Assembly (NCBI GenBank): GCA_020849625.1
Contig: JADLFV010000097.1
Location: forward strand, 50,160-114,159
Length of the DNA stretch: 64,000 nucleotides
Direction of reading: 5' to 3'
From: Phycisphaeraceae bacterium
GTDB taxonomy: Bacteria > Planctomycetota > Phycisphaerae > Phycisphaerales > Phycisphaeraceae
The notes under the pieces were generated by a model. The model had not been told where the DNA came from, did not search any database, and was given only the letters and a program-made list of their open reading frames with translations. A program made the translations under genes and the position numbers. Below are positions 49,190-57,784 of the stretch, in pieces. The first letter of the stretch is position 1; each line of letters starts with the position of its first letter.

Positions 49190-49322
49190 ACGCCGAGCCC
49201 TGAGGAGTCGCTTCACACCAACGCCGAGCCCTGAGGAATCCGCGACGAAGGGCCGGATTGGAGTCACCGGAACCGTCAAATCCGGCCCTCGTCGTCGCGG
49301 ACTCCTCCTCAGGGCTCGGCGT
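49190..49322. repeat. Palindromic CGCCGAGCCCTGAGGA element, copy 2 with extra half copy
   Basis: A half copy (49190-49207) precedes a full inverted copy (49221-49322) with the same arms as 45365-45467. The full copy spans most of the 272-nt gap between the sulfatase stop (49360) and the 49087 start of the Asp-box gene. The duplicated half arm suggests replication slippage or serial insertion. Confidence 0.85.
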
Positions 49323-49359
49323 ACCTCTGTGAAAATGGGGAAAATGGCGTGCGGCTGCT

Positions 49360-50895
49360 TCAATGACCGCGGTCGATCGTCTGCTGCAACAGTTCGTGCA
49401 GTTGCTGGACTTGTTCTACTAAAGCCGGCTCATCGACAATGTTGACGCTCTCGATGTCGTCTTGCTGGTGGTCGTACAGCTCGCGAGCCACGAGGTCGCC
49501 GCTGTCGATGGCTCGCCACTCGGTGTAGCGATAGCCCTGGGTGCGGATGGAGTAGCCCATGACCTGTGCTTTCTCACCATAGGGCGGGCGCGGGTGCTGG
49601 GTCAAAGCGGCCTCGCGCACTTCGACCGTGGGGTTCTCCAGCACGGGGCGCAGGCTCTTGCCTTCCAGCGGATGCGGTGCGGCCAGGCCGGCCAAATCAG
49701 CAACCGTGGGATAGAGGTCGAGCAGTTCAACCAGCGCGTCGCACTGTTGCCCCGCGTTCGCCATGCCCGGCACACTGATGATCAGGGGCACTTGGGCGTC
49801 ACGCTCGAAGTTGGAGGTCTTGCTCCATATCGCGTGCTCGCCGATGTGATAGCCGTGATCGGACCAGAAGACCACGATGGTGTTGTCCGCCAGACCAAGC
49901 TTGTCCAGCTCATCGAGCACCTTACCGATCTGGGCGTCCACGTAGCTGATGGCTGCGAAGTAGCCGTGGCGCAGATGCTTGACCTGCTGCGGCGTGGGTG
50001 GCCCTTCCTGTGGCATGTCGGTGTAGCCGCGCAGCTCCTTGTAGTTGTGCAGGGCAATCTCCGGCACGTTGCGTGGGGCAGTCGCCGGATCGGGCCCGGG
50101 AATCGCCTCGGGGTCGTACATGTCCCAGTATTGCTTGGGCGCATTGAACGGCAGGTGCGGCTTCCAGAAACCCACCGCCAGGAAGAACGGCTGATTCGTC
50201 TGCTTCAACTGGTTTAGGGCCTTGATCGCCTCCTGGGCGATCCGGCCGTCAAAGTACGTCTCGTCCGGCACATCCTCGCACTGCGTGGCGGGACCCGGCT
50301 TCTCAGCCGGCGTGCCCTGCGGCGTCCCGGGGATGTACCAGTCGCTGAAATGCGGGGCAAAGTGGTACATCTGCGGCACAGACCAGGACTGAGGATCGCC
50401 ATGGGTTTCCTGTCGCCAGTTGTGATAGAGCTTGCCGATGCCCTGCGTGAAGTAGCCGTGCTGCATGAACAACTGCGGCAGCGTCACCACGTCCGGGTGC
50501 GTGTCACGGAAGTGTGTTTTCAGGTCCCACACCTTCAGCGTGTCCGGTCTCAGCCCTGTAAATAACGAGGCTCGTGACGGATTGCACAGCGCCTGTTGCG
50601 TATAGGCGTGACGAAACAGCATGCCGCTGGCGGCCAGCTTGTCGATGTTGGGCGTCTTGGCCACCGTTGAACCGAGACAGGCCACCTCATCGTTCAGATC
50701 ATCGGTGGCGATGAACAGCACGTTCATGGGCTGCGGCTTGATCGGCGCGGTCGCAGCTTCGGGGCTCGGCAGCGCCATGGCCGTCGTGCGCAGCACCACC
50801 AGCAGCAGCAGCATCGCCAAGTGAAAGTGCCGAATCCAGTGCCGCCCGGAGGTTTGTGATTGTGCCAGTGCCTGTGACAGCAGCGCCAGTTGCAT
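49360..50895 (-). CDS. Sulfatase (formylglycine-dependent, iduronate-sulfatase-like)
   Basis: A 511-residue protein with an N-terminal hydrophobic signal/anchor (about 25-41, ending MALP). It has NVLFIATDDLNDE (metal Asp pair), the formylglycine motif CNPSRAS at Cys104, HFRDTHPDVVTLPQLF, KPHLPFNAPKQYW, the DHGYHIGEH metal/active-site block and RTQGYRYTEWR near the end. The cysteine is converted to formylglycine by an enzyme encoded elsewhere. It removes sulfate from polysaccharides. Motif set fits the iduronate-2-sulfatase-like subgroup. It is a tandem paralog of the next gene. Confidence 0.9.
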   Translation of the reverse strand: MQLALLSQALAQSQTSGRHWIRHFHLAMLLLLVVLRTTAMALPSPEAATAPIKPQPMNVLFIATDDLNDEVACLGSTVAKTPNIDKLAASGMLFRHAYTQQALCNPSRASLFTGLRPDTLKVWDLKTHFRDTHPDVVTLPQLFMQHGYFTQGIGKLYHNWRQETHGDPQSWSVPQMYHFAPHFSDWYIPGTPQGTPAEKPGPATQCEDVPDETYFDGRIAQEAIKALNQLKQTNQPFFLAVGFWKPHLPFNAPKQYWDMYDPEAIPGPDPATAPRNVPEIALHNYKELRGYTDMPQEGPPTPQQVKHLRHGYFAAISYVDAQIGKVLDELDKLGLADNTIVVFWSDHGYHIGEHAIWSKTSNFERDAQVPLIISVPGMANAGQQCDALVELLDLYPTVADLAGLAAPHPLEGKSLRPVLENPTVEVREAALTQHPRPPYGEKAQVMGYSIRTQGYRYTEWRAIDSGDLVARELYDHQQDDIESVNIVDEPALVEQVQQLHELLQQTIDRGH

Positions 50896-50916
50896 CTTAA
50901 ATGTCTCCAGTAATTC

Positions 50917-52440
50917 TCAGGAGCGAATTGCCCGCTCCATTTGCTCGTGCAGCAGCCTGACCTGGTCAGTCAAGGCTGGTTCATCGACGATGTTGTCGCT
51001 TTCGATCTGATCCTTATCGTGATCGTACAGCTCTCGGGCCACGATGTCACCGCTGTCGAACTTGCGCCATTCAGTGTAGCGATATCGCTGCGTGCGGATG
51101 GAGTAGCCCATGACCTCGGGCTTGTCCGTGTAGTACGCCGGCCGTGGATGCTGCGTCAGGGCTGCCTCGCGCACCTGGGCCGCCGGATTCTCCAGCACGG
51201 GACGCAGGCTCTTACCTTCCAGCGTGTCAGGCGCCTGCAGTCCCGCCAGGTCCGCCAGGGTCGGGTACATGTCCAGCAGTTCCACCAGAGCGTCGCTTGT
51301 TTGACCGGCCGTGGTCATGCCGGGATAGCGAATGATCAGCGGCACGTGCGCGTCGCGCTCGAAGTCGGATGTCTTGGCCCACAGCGCATGCTCGCCGATG
51401 TGGAAGCCGTGGTCGGACCAGAACACCACGATGGTGTTGTCCGCCAGGCCCAGGCGATCCAGTTCATCGAGCACCTTGCCGATCTGCGCATCGCAGTAGG
51501 TGATGGCTGCGTAGTACCCGTGACGCAAGTGCCTGACCTGCTCGGGGGTGGGCTGGCCTTCCTTCGGCATATCACTGTAACCGCGCAATTCCTTGAAATT
51601 GTGCAGCGCGATCTCGGGCACGTTGCGCGGCGACGTTGCAGGTTCGGGCCCCGGAATCGCATTCGGATCATAAAGTTCCCAATACTTGCGGGGGGCGGTG
51701 AACGGCAAATGCGGCTTGCGGAAACCCACGCCTAAAAAGAATGACTTCCCCTCCTGCTGATACTTCCGCAGGGCTTCGATCGCCGCCGCCGCCACCTTGC
51801 CATCGACATACGCATCATCCGGCACATCCAGACACTGCGTGGCGGTCTTCTTGCCTTTCTTGCTGGTATCGACGCCGTGGGCCGGATCATCCACGTATGC
51901 CGGACCGCTGCCGTTGAAAAGCAACTCCGGCTCCGTCCATGACGGCGGATCGCCCGGCAGCCCCGCGTGCAGGATCTTGCCGATGCTCAGCGACTGATAG
52001 CCGTTCTGCTTGAACAACTGCCCCAGCGTCACCACGTCCGGATGCGTATCACGATAGTGCGTGCGCAGGTCCCACACCTTCAGAGTGTCCGGCTTGAGCC
52101 CCGTGAACAGTGAAGCCCGTGACGGATTGCACACCGCCTGCTGCGTGTAAGCGTGGCGAAACAGCATGCCGCTGGCAGCCAGCCTGTCGATGTTGGGCGT
52201 CTGGGCGATCGGCGAACCGAGGCAGCCGATCTCCTCGTTCAGATCATCGGTGGCGATGAACAGCGCGTTCATCATCTGCGGAGTCACCCGCTGCGTCGGC
52301 GTCTGCGCGCTCGGCAACGCCATGGCTGCCGTGCGCAGCACCACCACCAGCAGTGCCGTCAACAGATACAGATGTTCGACCCACTGTCGCGACCGCGCTG
52401 GCGTTTGATCCACGGCGCCAAAAAGCATCTCAACCGACAT
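50917..52440 (-). CDS. Sulfatase (formylglycine-dependent), tandem paralog
   Basis: A 507-residue protein with the same motif order as 49360-50895: LFIATDDLNEEIG, AYTQQAVCNPSRAS (Cys104 with this start), THYRDTHPDVVTLGQLF, KPHLPFTAPRKYW, DHGFHIGEHALW, YSIRTQRYRYTEWR. The start chosen is ATG 52440 (AGGGGTCTATTG-ATG); ATG 52467 upstream has no clear ribosome site. The two sulfatases are separated by 21 nt and share about two thirds of residues by eye. Divergence is concentrated before the catalytic lobe, suggesting two related sulfate-ester substrates. Confidence 0.9.
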   Translation of the reverse strand: MSVEMLFGAVDQTPARSRQWVEHLYLLTALLVVVLRTAAMALPSAQTPTQRVTPQMMNALFIATDDLNEEIGCLGSPIAQTPNIDRLAASGMLFRHAYTQQAVCNPSRASLFTGLKPDTLKVWDLRTHYRDTHPDVVTLGQLFKQNGYQSLSIGKILHAGLPGDPPSWTEPELLFNGSGPAYVDDPAHGVDTSKKGKKTATQCLDVPDDAYVDGKVAAAAIEALRKYQQEGKSFFLGVGFRKPHLPFTAPRKYWELYDPNAIPGPEPATSPRNVPEIALHNFKELRGYSDMPKEGQPTPEQVRHLRHGYYAAITYCDAQIGKVLDELDRLGLADNTIVVFWSDHGFHIGEHALWAKTSDFERDAHVPLIIRYPGMTTAGQTSDALVELLDMYPTLADLAGLQAPDTLEGKSLRPVLENPAAQVREAALTQHPRPAYYTDKPEVMGYSIRTQRYRYTEWRKFDSGDIVARELYDHDKDQIESDNIVDEPALTDQVRLLHEQMERAIRS

Positions 52441-52530
52441 CAATAGACCCCTGTATAGAAAACCCATCCAGGCCGCTCCGTTTCACCGGAGCGTATCCCG
52501 CGCTCCACTCAATTGCAGCGCCCGAACTGC

Positions 52531-54354
52531 TCACACCAGATCGACCACGATGCGATTGCCATGCACTTCGACCACGCGCACCGCGGCACCCTGGTCGATC
52601 CACCCGCCCAGGGCCACCACGTCGATGGCGCTGCCGTCGATGATCGCTTCCCCGGCCGGGTGCAGGCTGGTCACCGCTTTGCCTGTATCGCCCACCTTGA
52701 CCCGCCCGCCGCCGATCTGCTCGTCACCGCTGACGTGCCGGTGCGCCTGCGGCATCTGGGCCGGCGATGCGTCCTCCAGCACCAGCTTGTTCAACAGCGG
52801 AATGCTGCCGAAGTAGCGGGTCAGGAAATAGAAGCCCACGAAGCTGACGATCAGGCTCAGCAGCATGGTGATGGAGGAACTGAGCAGGCGATCCCACACG
52901 AAGCGCGACGTCGCGCCGCCGGGGGCAGGGAAAAACTGCCCGCCCAGCGGCACCACACTGATCACCAGGGCCACCAGCATGGCCGCGATGCCCGCAATGC
53001 CCAGCAACCCGAAACCGGGCGTGAACAGCACCTCGACCAGCAGCAGGAAGAACCCGATCAGAAACAGCAGAATGTGCCAGATTTCCGCTAGTCCCATCAG
53101 GTAAGGCGCGCCCAGCAGCAGCACCAGGGCGATCAGAGCCACCGCCCCCGGAAGGCCGACGCCGGGCGATTGCAGTTCCGCGTATCCGCCCAGCAGCAGC
53201 GCGATAATCAAAATCGCCCGCACAGCCGGATGAGTCAGGAAACCCGCCAGGCCTTCGGACCAGGTCTGCCCGACCTGCTGCATCTGTGCCGCGCCGGTGT
53301 ATTGACGAAGCTCCGACTGGTTGCGCACGATCTGTCTGGCGATGCCCACGTCCTGGGCCCGCGTCTGGTTGAGCGTCAGCAGCGTGCGCCCGTCGTGCAC
53401 CTTTTTGACCAGCACCCACTTGCCGCGATCATTCGACGTGGCGATTTCCAGCGCCGGAGCCGTGTTGCCCGCATTGGTGGCATTGGCGCCCCGACCGCCG
53501 AATAGTTGCCCGATCACCCCTGCCGCCCCACTCCCACTTCCGGGGGCGCCTGCCGCGATCACGTCCGGGTCCGCGCCTTGCACCATCACCGCGTAGTCCG
53601 ACTGGTTGACGTGACGGATTTCGCCGGTGTCTTTGTGCCTGATCTGATAGACCTCGATGCCCAATTCGCACATGGCATGAAACAGCGCGAAGTCATAGCC
53701 GCGGCGCTGCGCATCGTCGCGATACTCTTCCAGGATCGGCGACAGTGCCTTGGCGCGCTCGGTCGGCTCGAGGTTCTGGCCGACGGCGATCGGCGCGCTG
53801 TCGCCCAGCGTGGCGCCGTCTGCCATGATGATCTGATCGCACGCGGCCGCGATCATGGTCCCGGCCGAGTAGGCCTTGTCGTTGACCCAGGCGATCACCG
53901 GCACGTTCAGGCTCTTGATGTATTTGCTGATCTCGATGGCCGCCGTCACTTCGCCGCCGTAGGTGTCCAGCTCCAGCACGATGACCGTGGCCCCGCCGTC
54001 CAGCGCCCGCTCGATGCGGCGTTGCAGGCTGGCCAACGTGAAGTCGTAGATCATGTCCTCGATCGGAATGATCGCCACCTTCGCCCCCGCCGGCAGCGGC
54101 ACCCCCGGCCCCGCAGGTGATGTGCCCGCCCCCGGCGAAGTCGCGGCGGAGGCCGATTCATCGGCCGTCTTCTCCGCTCCCATACCCGGGAGATTCTCTT
54201 GCGTTGCCTCCGCAGGTACGCTCGATGAATCGGTCTCCGCCGCGGGTGGCGTTGGGGATTGACCTTCCGCCTCCGCGGCATCGTCCGTCGGCCCCTGTGC
54301 CAGCGCCCCGGACCACAGCAGCAGCATCGCCATGGCAATTTGCATCAGTTTCAT
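52531..54354 (-). CDS. NfeD-family membrane serine protease
   Basis: A 607-residue protein with a signal peptide and a low-complexity Pro/Ala/Glu segment (about 25-90). A ClpP-like protease domain (about 92-330) has the nucleophile Ser163 in AYSAGTMIAAACDQI and LELDTYGGEVTAAIEISKYI. It ends in a multi-span region from about 380 and an OB-fold NfeD tail (GEAIIDGSAIDVVALGGWIDQGAAVRVVEVHGNRIVV). These proteases associate with stomatin-like proteins in membrane quality control; no stomatin gene is adjacent. A GAPGSGSG linker is encoded by the ACTTCCGGGGG word (53536-53546). Confidence 0.88.
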   Translation of the reverse strand: MKLMQIAMAMLLLWSGALAQGPTDDAAEAEGQSPTPPAAETDSSSVPAEATQENLPGMGAEKTADESASAATSPGAGTSPAGPGVPLPAGAKVAIIPIEDMIYDFTLASLQRRIERALDGGATVIVLELDTYGGEVTAAIEISKYIKSLNVPVIAWVNDKAYSAGTMIAAACDQIIMADGATLGDSAPIAVGQNLEPTERAKALSPILEEYRDDAQRRGYDFALFHAMCELGIEVYQIRHKDTGEIRHVNQSDYAVMVQGADPDVIAAGAPGSGSGAAGVIGQLFGGRGANATNAGNTAPALEIATSNDRGKWVLVKKVHDGRTLLTLNQTRAQDVGIARQIVRNQSELRQYTGAAQMQQVGQTWSEGLAGFLTHPAVRAILIIALLLGGYAELQSPGVGLPGAVALIALVLLLGAPYLMGLAEIWHILLFLIGFFLLLVEVLFTPGFGLLGIAGIAAMLVALVISVVPLGGQFFPAPGGATSRFVWDRLLSSSITMLLSLIVSFVGFYFLTRYFGSIPLLNKLVLEDASPAQMPQAHRHVSGDEQIGGGRVKVGDTGKAVTSLHPAGEAIIDGSAIDVVALGGWIDQGAAVRVVEVHGNRIVVDLV

Positions 54355-54670
54355 CGCCCCACATTATATGAAAATGCCCATTCCAGCGGCTCATCCCATA
54401 CCCTGCGGGCGAGCCTGCTTCTGCAGGCGGGAGCGGACACGAGCGGACCAAGTGCATGACAGCCCAAAGAAATTCTTCGATCCCTACGATCGCGGTGGTA
54501 TAATTTCCCAACTCGGCCGCGCTGCCGAATGGAGACAGGAAGTCCCCAATTTACCCAGTTGGACGAACCACTACCGCCGAGGTGCGGTTTCCCGTTGGCT
54601 GATGTTTCAGTCGGGCATGCCCCGGCAACTTGTTCTGGCAAGGATGACTGCACGGTGATGGGGTAATTCC
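54355..54670. other. Divergent 316-nt gap with a TATAAT and a long leader
   Basis: No gene is visible. TATAAT at 54499-54504 is consensus for a minus-10 box, with a weak TTCGAT 17 nt upstream (54476-54481). Transcription from it would give a leader of about 160 nt before the start at 54671. Purine-rich segments and short palindromes (GCATGCCCCGGC) are present, but I recognise no riboswitch fold. Confidence 0.6.
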
Positions 54671-55996
54671 ATGTTCAGATCCATCTGCAATTGCGCGGTG
54701 ATGCTCATCGCTGTCGCTGCGCCCCTGCAGGCCATGGACACCTACCACGTGGGCAACAGCCTCACTTGGGACAGCCGCCCCATGTGGATGGACGCCTTCG
54801 CTGCCCAGAAAGGTCTGCCGATGCACAACGCGGGCTGGCACATCCGCTGCGGCTCGTCGCTCACCGGCATCGTGACCCATCCCACCGACGTCTGCGCCGA
54901 TCCGGCCGAAACCTTCGGCATGTTCTCCGATGCCCTGACCGATTTCCATTGGGATGCCATCACCATCCAGTCTTACCCCGGCACCACCCTCGGCAGTGAA
55001 AACGCCGCCGCTCTCGCCCTGATCAACCTCGTCCAGCAAAACCCCGACAACCTCGACACGCCCTTCTATCTCATGACCGGCTGGCCTCCATCCGCTGATT
55101 ATGTCAGCTCATGGAACCAGATCGTGGCCGATGAAGACTACACCATCTCCGTCAACTCCCGCCAGTATCACCAACTGCTCCTGCAGCGACTGCGCAGCCA
55201 GACCGATGCTGACATCTACCTCATTCCCACCGGCGAAGTTTTGTATCAACTGAATCTGCTCATCCTCGATCACCAGTTGCCCGGCTTCACCAGCATCGGG
55301 CAGTTCTTCCGCGACGGCGTGCACCTGACCCCCACCGTCGGCCGATACGTCGCCGCCACCACCATGTTCGCCGCCCTCTACGGCCAATCACCCGCCGGCC
55401 TGGTCGATCCCGAACTGGTCAATCCCTACGACAGCCCCTACAGCCCCGAACTTTACGACATCCTCAACCAGGTCGTCTGGGATGTCGTCTCCAAATACTC
55501 CGACGGCGACTACTATCGTCATCCCGGCGACGCCAACGAAGACAACAAAATCGACCTCGCCGACCTGCAGATCCTCGGCGACAACTGGCTGGCCTCCAAC
55601 GCCTCATGGAACCAGGGCGACTTCACCGGCGACGGCCTCGTGGACCTGGCCGACCTGCAGATCCTCGGCGACCGCTGGCCCTTCCGTCAGCCCGGCGACG
55701 CCAACCTCGACGGCAAAGTTGACCTCGCCGATCTGCAGATCCTCACCGACAACTGGCTGGCCAGCAGCGCCCTCTGGGCTCAGGGCGACTTCAACAACGA
55801 CGGCCTGGTCAACCTCGCGGACCTTCAGCTCATCAGCGATAACTGGGGCTACCAGTCACCCAACCTGCCCGCCTTCGATCAGGCCCAGCAAACAACCAGT
55901 CTCCCAATTCCCGAGCCCGCCGCTGCAACCATCGCACTTCTGTCTCTCTGCCTCACCTGCACGCGGCTAACAGTAAAATGGGGCGGCAGGCTGTAG
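54671..55996 (+). CDS. Secreted SGNH-like protein with four dockerin-like repeats and PEP-CTERM
   Basis: A 441-residue protein with signal peptide (AVMLIAVAAPLQA). The SGNH-like hydrolase region has block I YHVGNSLTWDSRP (Asn-Ser-Leu-Thr nucleophile context) and the C-terminal FRDGVHLTPTVGRYVAATT (Asp-x-x-His dyad). Four tandem GDANxDxKIDLADLQILGDNW-type EF-hand repeats follow, then IPEPAAATIALLSLCL. SGNH enzymes include carbohydrate esterases, so deacylation of a polysaccharide is a reasonable guess. The basic tail after PEP is TRLTVKWGGRL, weaker than usual. Confidence 0.85.
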   Translation: MFRSICNCAVMLIAVAAPLQAMDTYHVGNSLTWDSRPMWMDAFAAQKGLPMHNAGWHIRCGSSLTGIVTHPTDVCADPAETFGMFSDALTDFHWDAITIQSYPGTTLGSENAAALALINLVQQNPDNLDTPFYLMTGWPPSADYVSSWNQIVADEDYTISVNSRQYHQLLLQRLRSQTDADIYLIPTGEVLYQLNLLILDHQLPGFTSIGQFFRDGVHLTPTVGRYVAATTMFAALYGQSPAGLVDPELVNPYDSPYSPELYDILNQVVWDVVSKYSDGDYYRHPGDANEDNKIDLADLQILGDNWLASNASWNQGDFTGDGLVDLADLQILGDRWPFRQPGDANLDGKVDLADLQILTDNWLASSALWAQGDFNNDGLVNLADLQLISDNWGYQSPNLPAFDQAQQTTSLPIPEPAAATIALLSLCLTCTRLTVKWGGRL

Positions 55997-56020
55997 GGAT
56001 TACAGCATTCCGGCATTCAC

Positions 56021-56083
56021 GCAATCCCAGCACCGTATGTCAATGCGGCGCCCCTCACTCGCCCAGGCAGCACAGATTCAGAC
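56021..56083. repeat. 63-bp direct repeat, left copy
   Basis: Starts GCAATCCCAGCACCG and matches 57101-57163 at about 59 of 63 positions, with a CCGCAT/ATGCGG palindrome inside (degenerate in this copy). Together the copies flank the glycosyltransferase gene at a distance of 1080 bp. Word-repeat runs (CAATCAAG/GAAATCAG, 56084-56135) follow this copy. Confidence 0.88.
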
Positions 56084-56151
56084 CTTCAAGCAATCAAGCA
56101 ATCAAGAAATCAGGCAATCAGCCATTCCCGCCATCCCCGCGGCCGGTTCGC

Positions 56152-56970
56152 TCAATCCCGATCCATGAACAGGTCGAAACGCTTGAAGATCAGGCCGCGG
56201 CAATCAACCTTGATGCGCGGGTAATGCTGCACGTGCAGGCGGCGCCAGGCAGCCTGGTCGCTGTAGCGGTCGCCGGGCCCCGGATGCGTGTAATCGCGCT
56301 TTGGATCAGCGGCAAAATCACGGGCGATCTGCTCCAGAAACTCGATCAGCGCCTGGCGGCGGGCGACGAATCCGCCCGAGTTCAGGTGGCCGTGAAATGG
56401 ATAGCGCGGATAGCAGTCCTGCTCGAAGCGGTAGTGTTCGGGATTGGGCGGCCAGTCCATGTGCGTGTGATTCATCAGCACATCGCAGCCGCAGCTCTCG
56501 AACATCTCCACGATCCGTCCGGGGTCGCTCACTATCACCACATCGCGGGCATCATTGAAGACGATGTACTCGGCCGTGCATTCGGGCGAGCGCACGTAAT
56601 CGAGCAATCGGCCGATCTTGTCGAAAAACGAGAACTTCTCAATATCGCGCCCGAGCACCACGCAGGGTATGCCGCGGGCCTCGAAGGACTTTTCCAGAAT
56701 GGTCTTGCCCGGGTAGTTATGAACGGTGACGAACGCCACACCTTCCGGGGCGCAGCCGCGCGGCACACGACCAGCCCGGGTTACCCGCCGCGTCAGACAA
56801 TAAAACTGCATGCGCACCGGCAACGTCAACCCCTCAGCCGCCAGCCCGCTGGGACAGTGATAAAACAGCGGCGATTCCCCGTCCACGAACCGATCAACCT
56901 GGCGGCAGGCCTCAATCGACTTCTTGCACACCCAGGCCCAGTAGTGCAGTCTTTTCAATGTCTCGTTCAC
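56152..56970 (-). CDS. PLOD/procollagen-galactosyltransferase-like glycosyltransferase
   Basis: A 272-residue protein with GTG start at 56970 after GAGGAG. Motifs: FVTVHNYPGKTILEKSFEARGIPCVVLG, the metal/donor FNDARDVVIV (D-x-D-like), HMDWPPNPEHYRFEQDCYPRYPFHGHLNSGGFVARRQAL and the aspartate in DRYSDQAAWRRLH. This order matches the PLOD-type glycosyltransferases. The acceptor is unknown; surface glycan or protein modification is possible. An upstream in-frame region reads PTPYSLLPTPYSL, translated from the AGTAGGG heptads, and is excluded. It is flanked by the 63-bp direct repeats. Confidence 0.75.
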   Translation of the reverse strand: MNETLKRLHYWAWVCKKSIEACRQVDRFVDGESPLFYHCPSGLAAEGLTLPVRMQFYCLTRRVTRAGRVPRGCAPEGVAFVTVHNYPGKTILEKSFEARGIPCVVLGRDIEKFSFFDKIGRLLDYVRSPECTAEYIVFNDARDVVIVSDPGRIVEMFESCGCDVLMNHTHMDWPPNPEHYRFEQDCYPRYPFHGHLNSGGFVARRQALIEFLEQIARDFAADPKRDYTHPGPGDRYSDQAAWRRLHVQHYPRIKVDCRGLIFKRFDLFMDRD

Positions 56971-57038
56971 ATGCCGTCTCCTCTCGACCGCCCCGCCGGA
57001 CCATTTGTACCATCTATGACCGTGTTGCCCAAGAATGG

Positions 57039-57094
57039 GCAGGGAGTAGGGAGTAGGCAGTAGGGAGTAGGGTGTAGGGAGTGAGCAGTGAGAG
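57039..57094. repeat. Single-arm heptad run (AGTAGGG words) and start of the glycosyltransferase upstream zone
   Basis: About eight words AGTAGGG/AGTAGGC/TGTAGGG in tandem, without a complementary arm in the 300 bp around. It is the same lexicon as the rpsP-trmD hairpin, in one orientation. The next stretch, 57095-57286, holds the right 63-bp repeat and the ferritin promoter zone. Confidence 0.85.
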
Positions 57095-57100
57095 ATTCGT

Positions 57101-57163
57101 GCAATCCCAGCACCGCATGTCAATGCGGCGCCCCTCGCTCGCCCAGGCAGGACCGATTCAGAC
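57101..57163. repeat. 63-bp direct repeat, right copy
   Basis: Starts GCAATCCCAGCACCG. The internal palindrome CCGCAT-GTCA-ATGCGG (57113-57128) is perfect in this copy. Compare 56021-56083. Confidence 0.88.
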
Positions 57164-57286
57164 ATGCACGCATTCAGGCAATCACGCCCTGGCCCCATCG
57201 GATCGCTGTGCGGAATTCATTTTCTTCGTTGCCTATCATCAGGTTGAGGTCTCCATCACCAAACGCCCCGCAAAGGAAAATCCATC

Positions 57287-57784
57287 ATGGCCGTGAGCAC
57301 CACCATTGAGGCAGCGATCAATCAGCAGATCAACTACGAGATCACCGCCGCCTACAACTACCTGGCCATGGCCGCCTGGTTCGAACGCGACAACCTGCCC
57401 GGGTTCGCCGGCTGGATGATGATCCAGCGCAGCGAGGAACTGGACCACGCCATGCGCCTCTACAAATTCCTTATGGACCGCCACGGCAAACTGGACCTGG
57501 GCGCCCTGGGCAAACCCCGGCACGACTACAAAAACGTGGAAGAAATCTTCGTCGCCGCCCAGCAGCAGGAGGTAAACAACACCCGCGCCATTCACAACCT
57601 CTACGAACTGGCCATAAATGAAAAAGATTGGGCCACCCAGTCTTTTCTCAAGTGGTTCATCGATGAGCAGGTGGAAGAAGAAAAAGTGATGTCCGAAGCC
57701 CTCGGCCTGATCCACCACGCCGGCGACAACCACAGCGCCCTGCTCATGCTCGACCAGCGCCTCGGCACCCGCAGCGCGAAGTAG
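57287..57784 (+). CDS. Ferritin (non-heme, FtnA-type)
   Basis: A 165-residue four-helix-bundle protein starting MAVSTTIEAAINQQINYEITAAYNYLAMAAWFE. It has the ferroxidase residues in INYEITAAY, SEELDHAMRLYKFLMDR (E-x-x-H), and LKWFIDEQVEEEKVM (the E-Q-x-x-E third-helix pattern). It stores iron as ferrihydrite inside a 24-mer shell. Length and N-terminus match bacterial FtnA. The upstream context is repeat-rich, so its promoter is not obvious. Confidence 0.94.
   Translation: MAVSTTIEAAINQQINYEITAAYNYLAMAAWFERDNLPGFAGWMMIQRSEELDHAMRLYKFLMDRHGKLDLGALGKPRHDYKNVEEIFVAAQQQEVNNTRAIHNLYELAINEKDWATQSFLKWFIDEQVEEEKVMSEALGLIHHAGDNHSALLMLDQRLGTRSAK

Noticed and set aside
45471..49234. Long plus-strand frames (454 and 420 codons) opposite the Asp-box genes
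   Set aside because: They show Val/Asp/Gly-rich low-complexity translation without motifs; the minus strand has signal peptides, Asp boxes and good ribosome sites.
56971..57198. N-terminal extension of the glycosyltransferase (about 76 residues)
   Set aside because: It translates the 63-bp repeat and the AGTAGGG heptads (LPTPYSLLPTPYSL); GTG 56970 has GAGGAG at good spacing.
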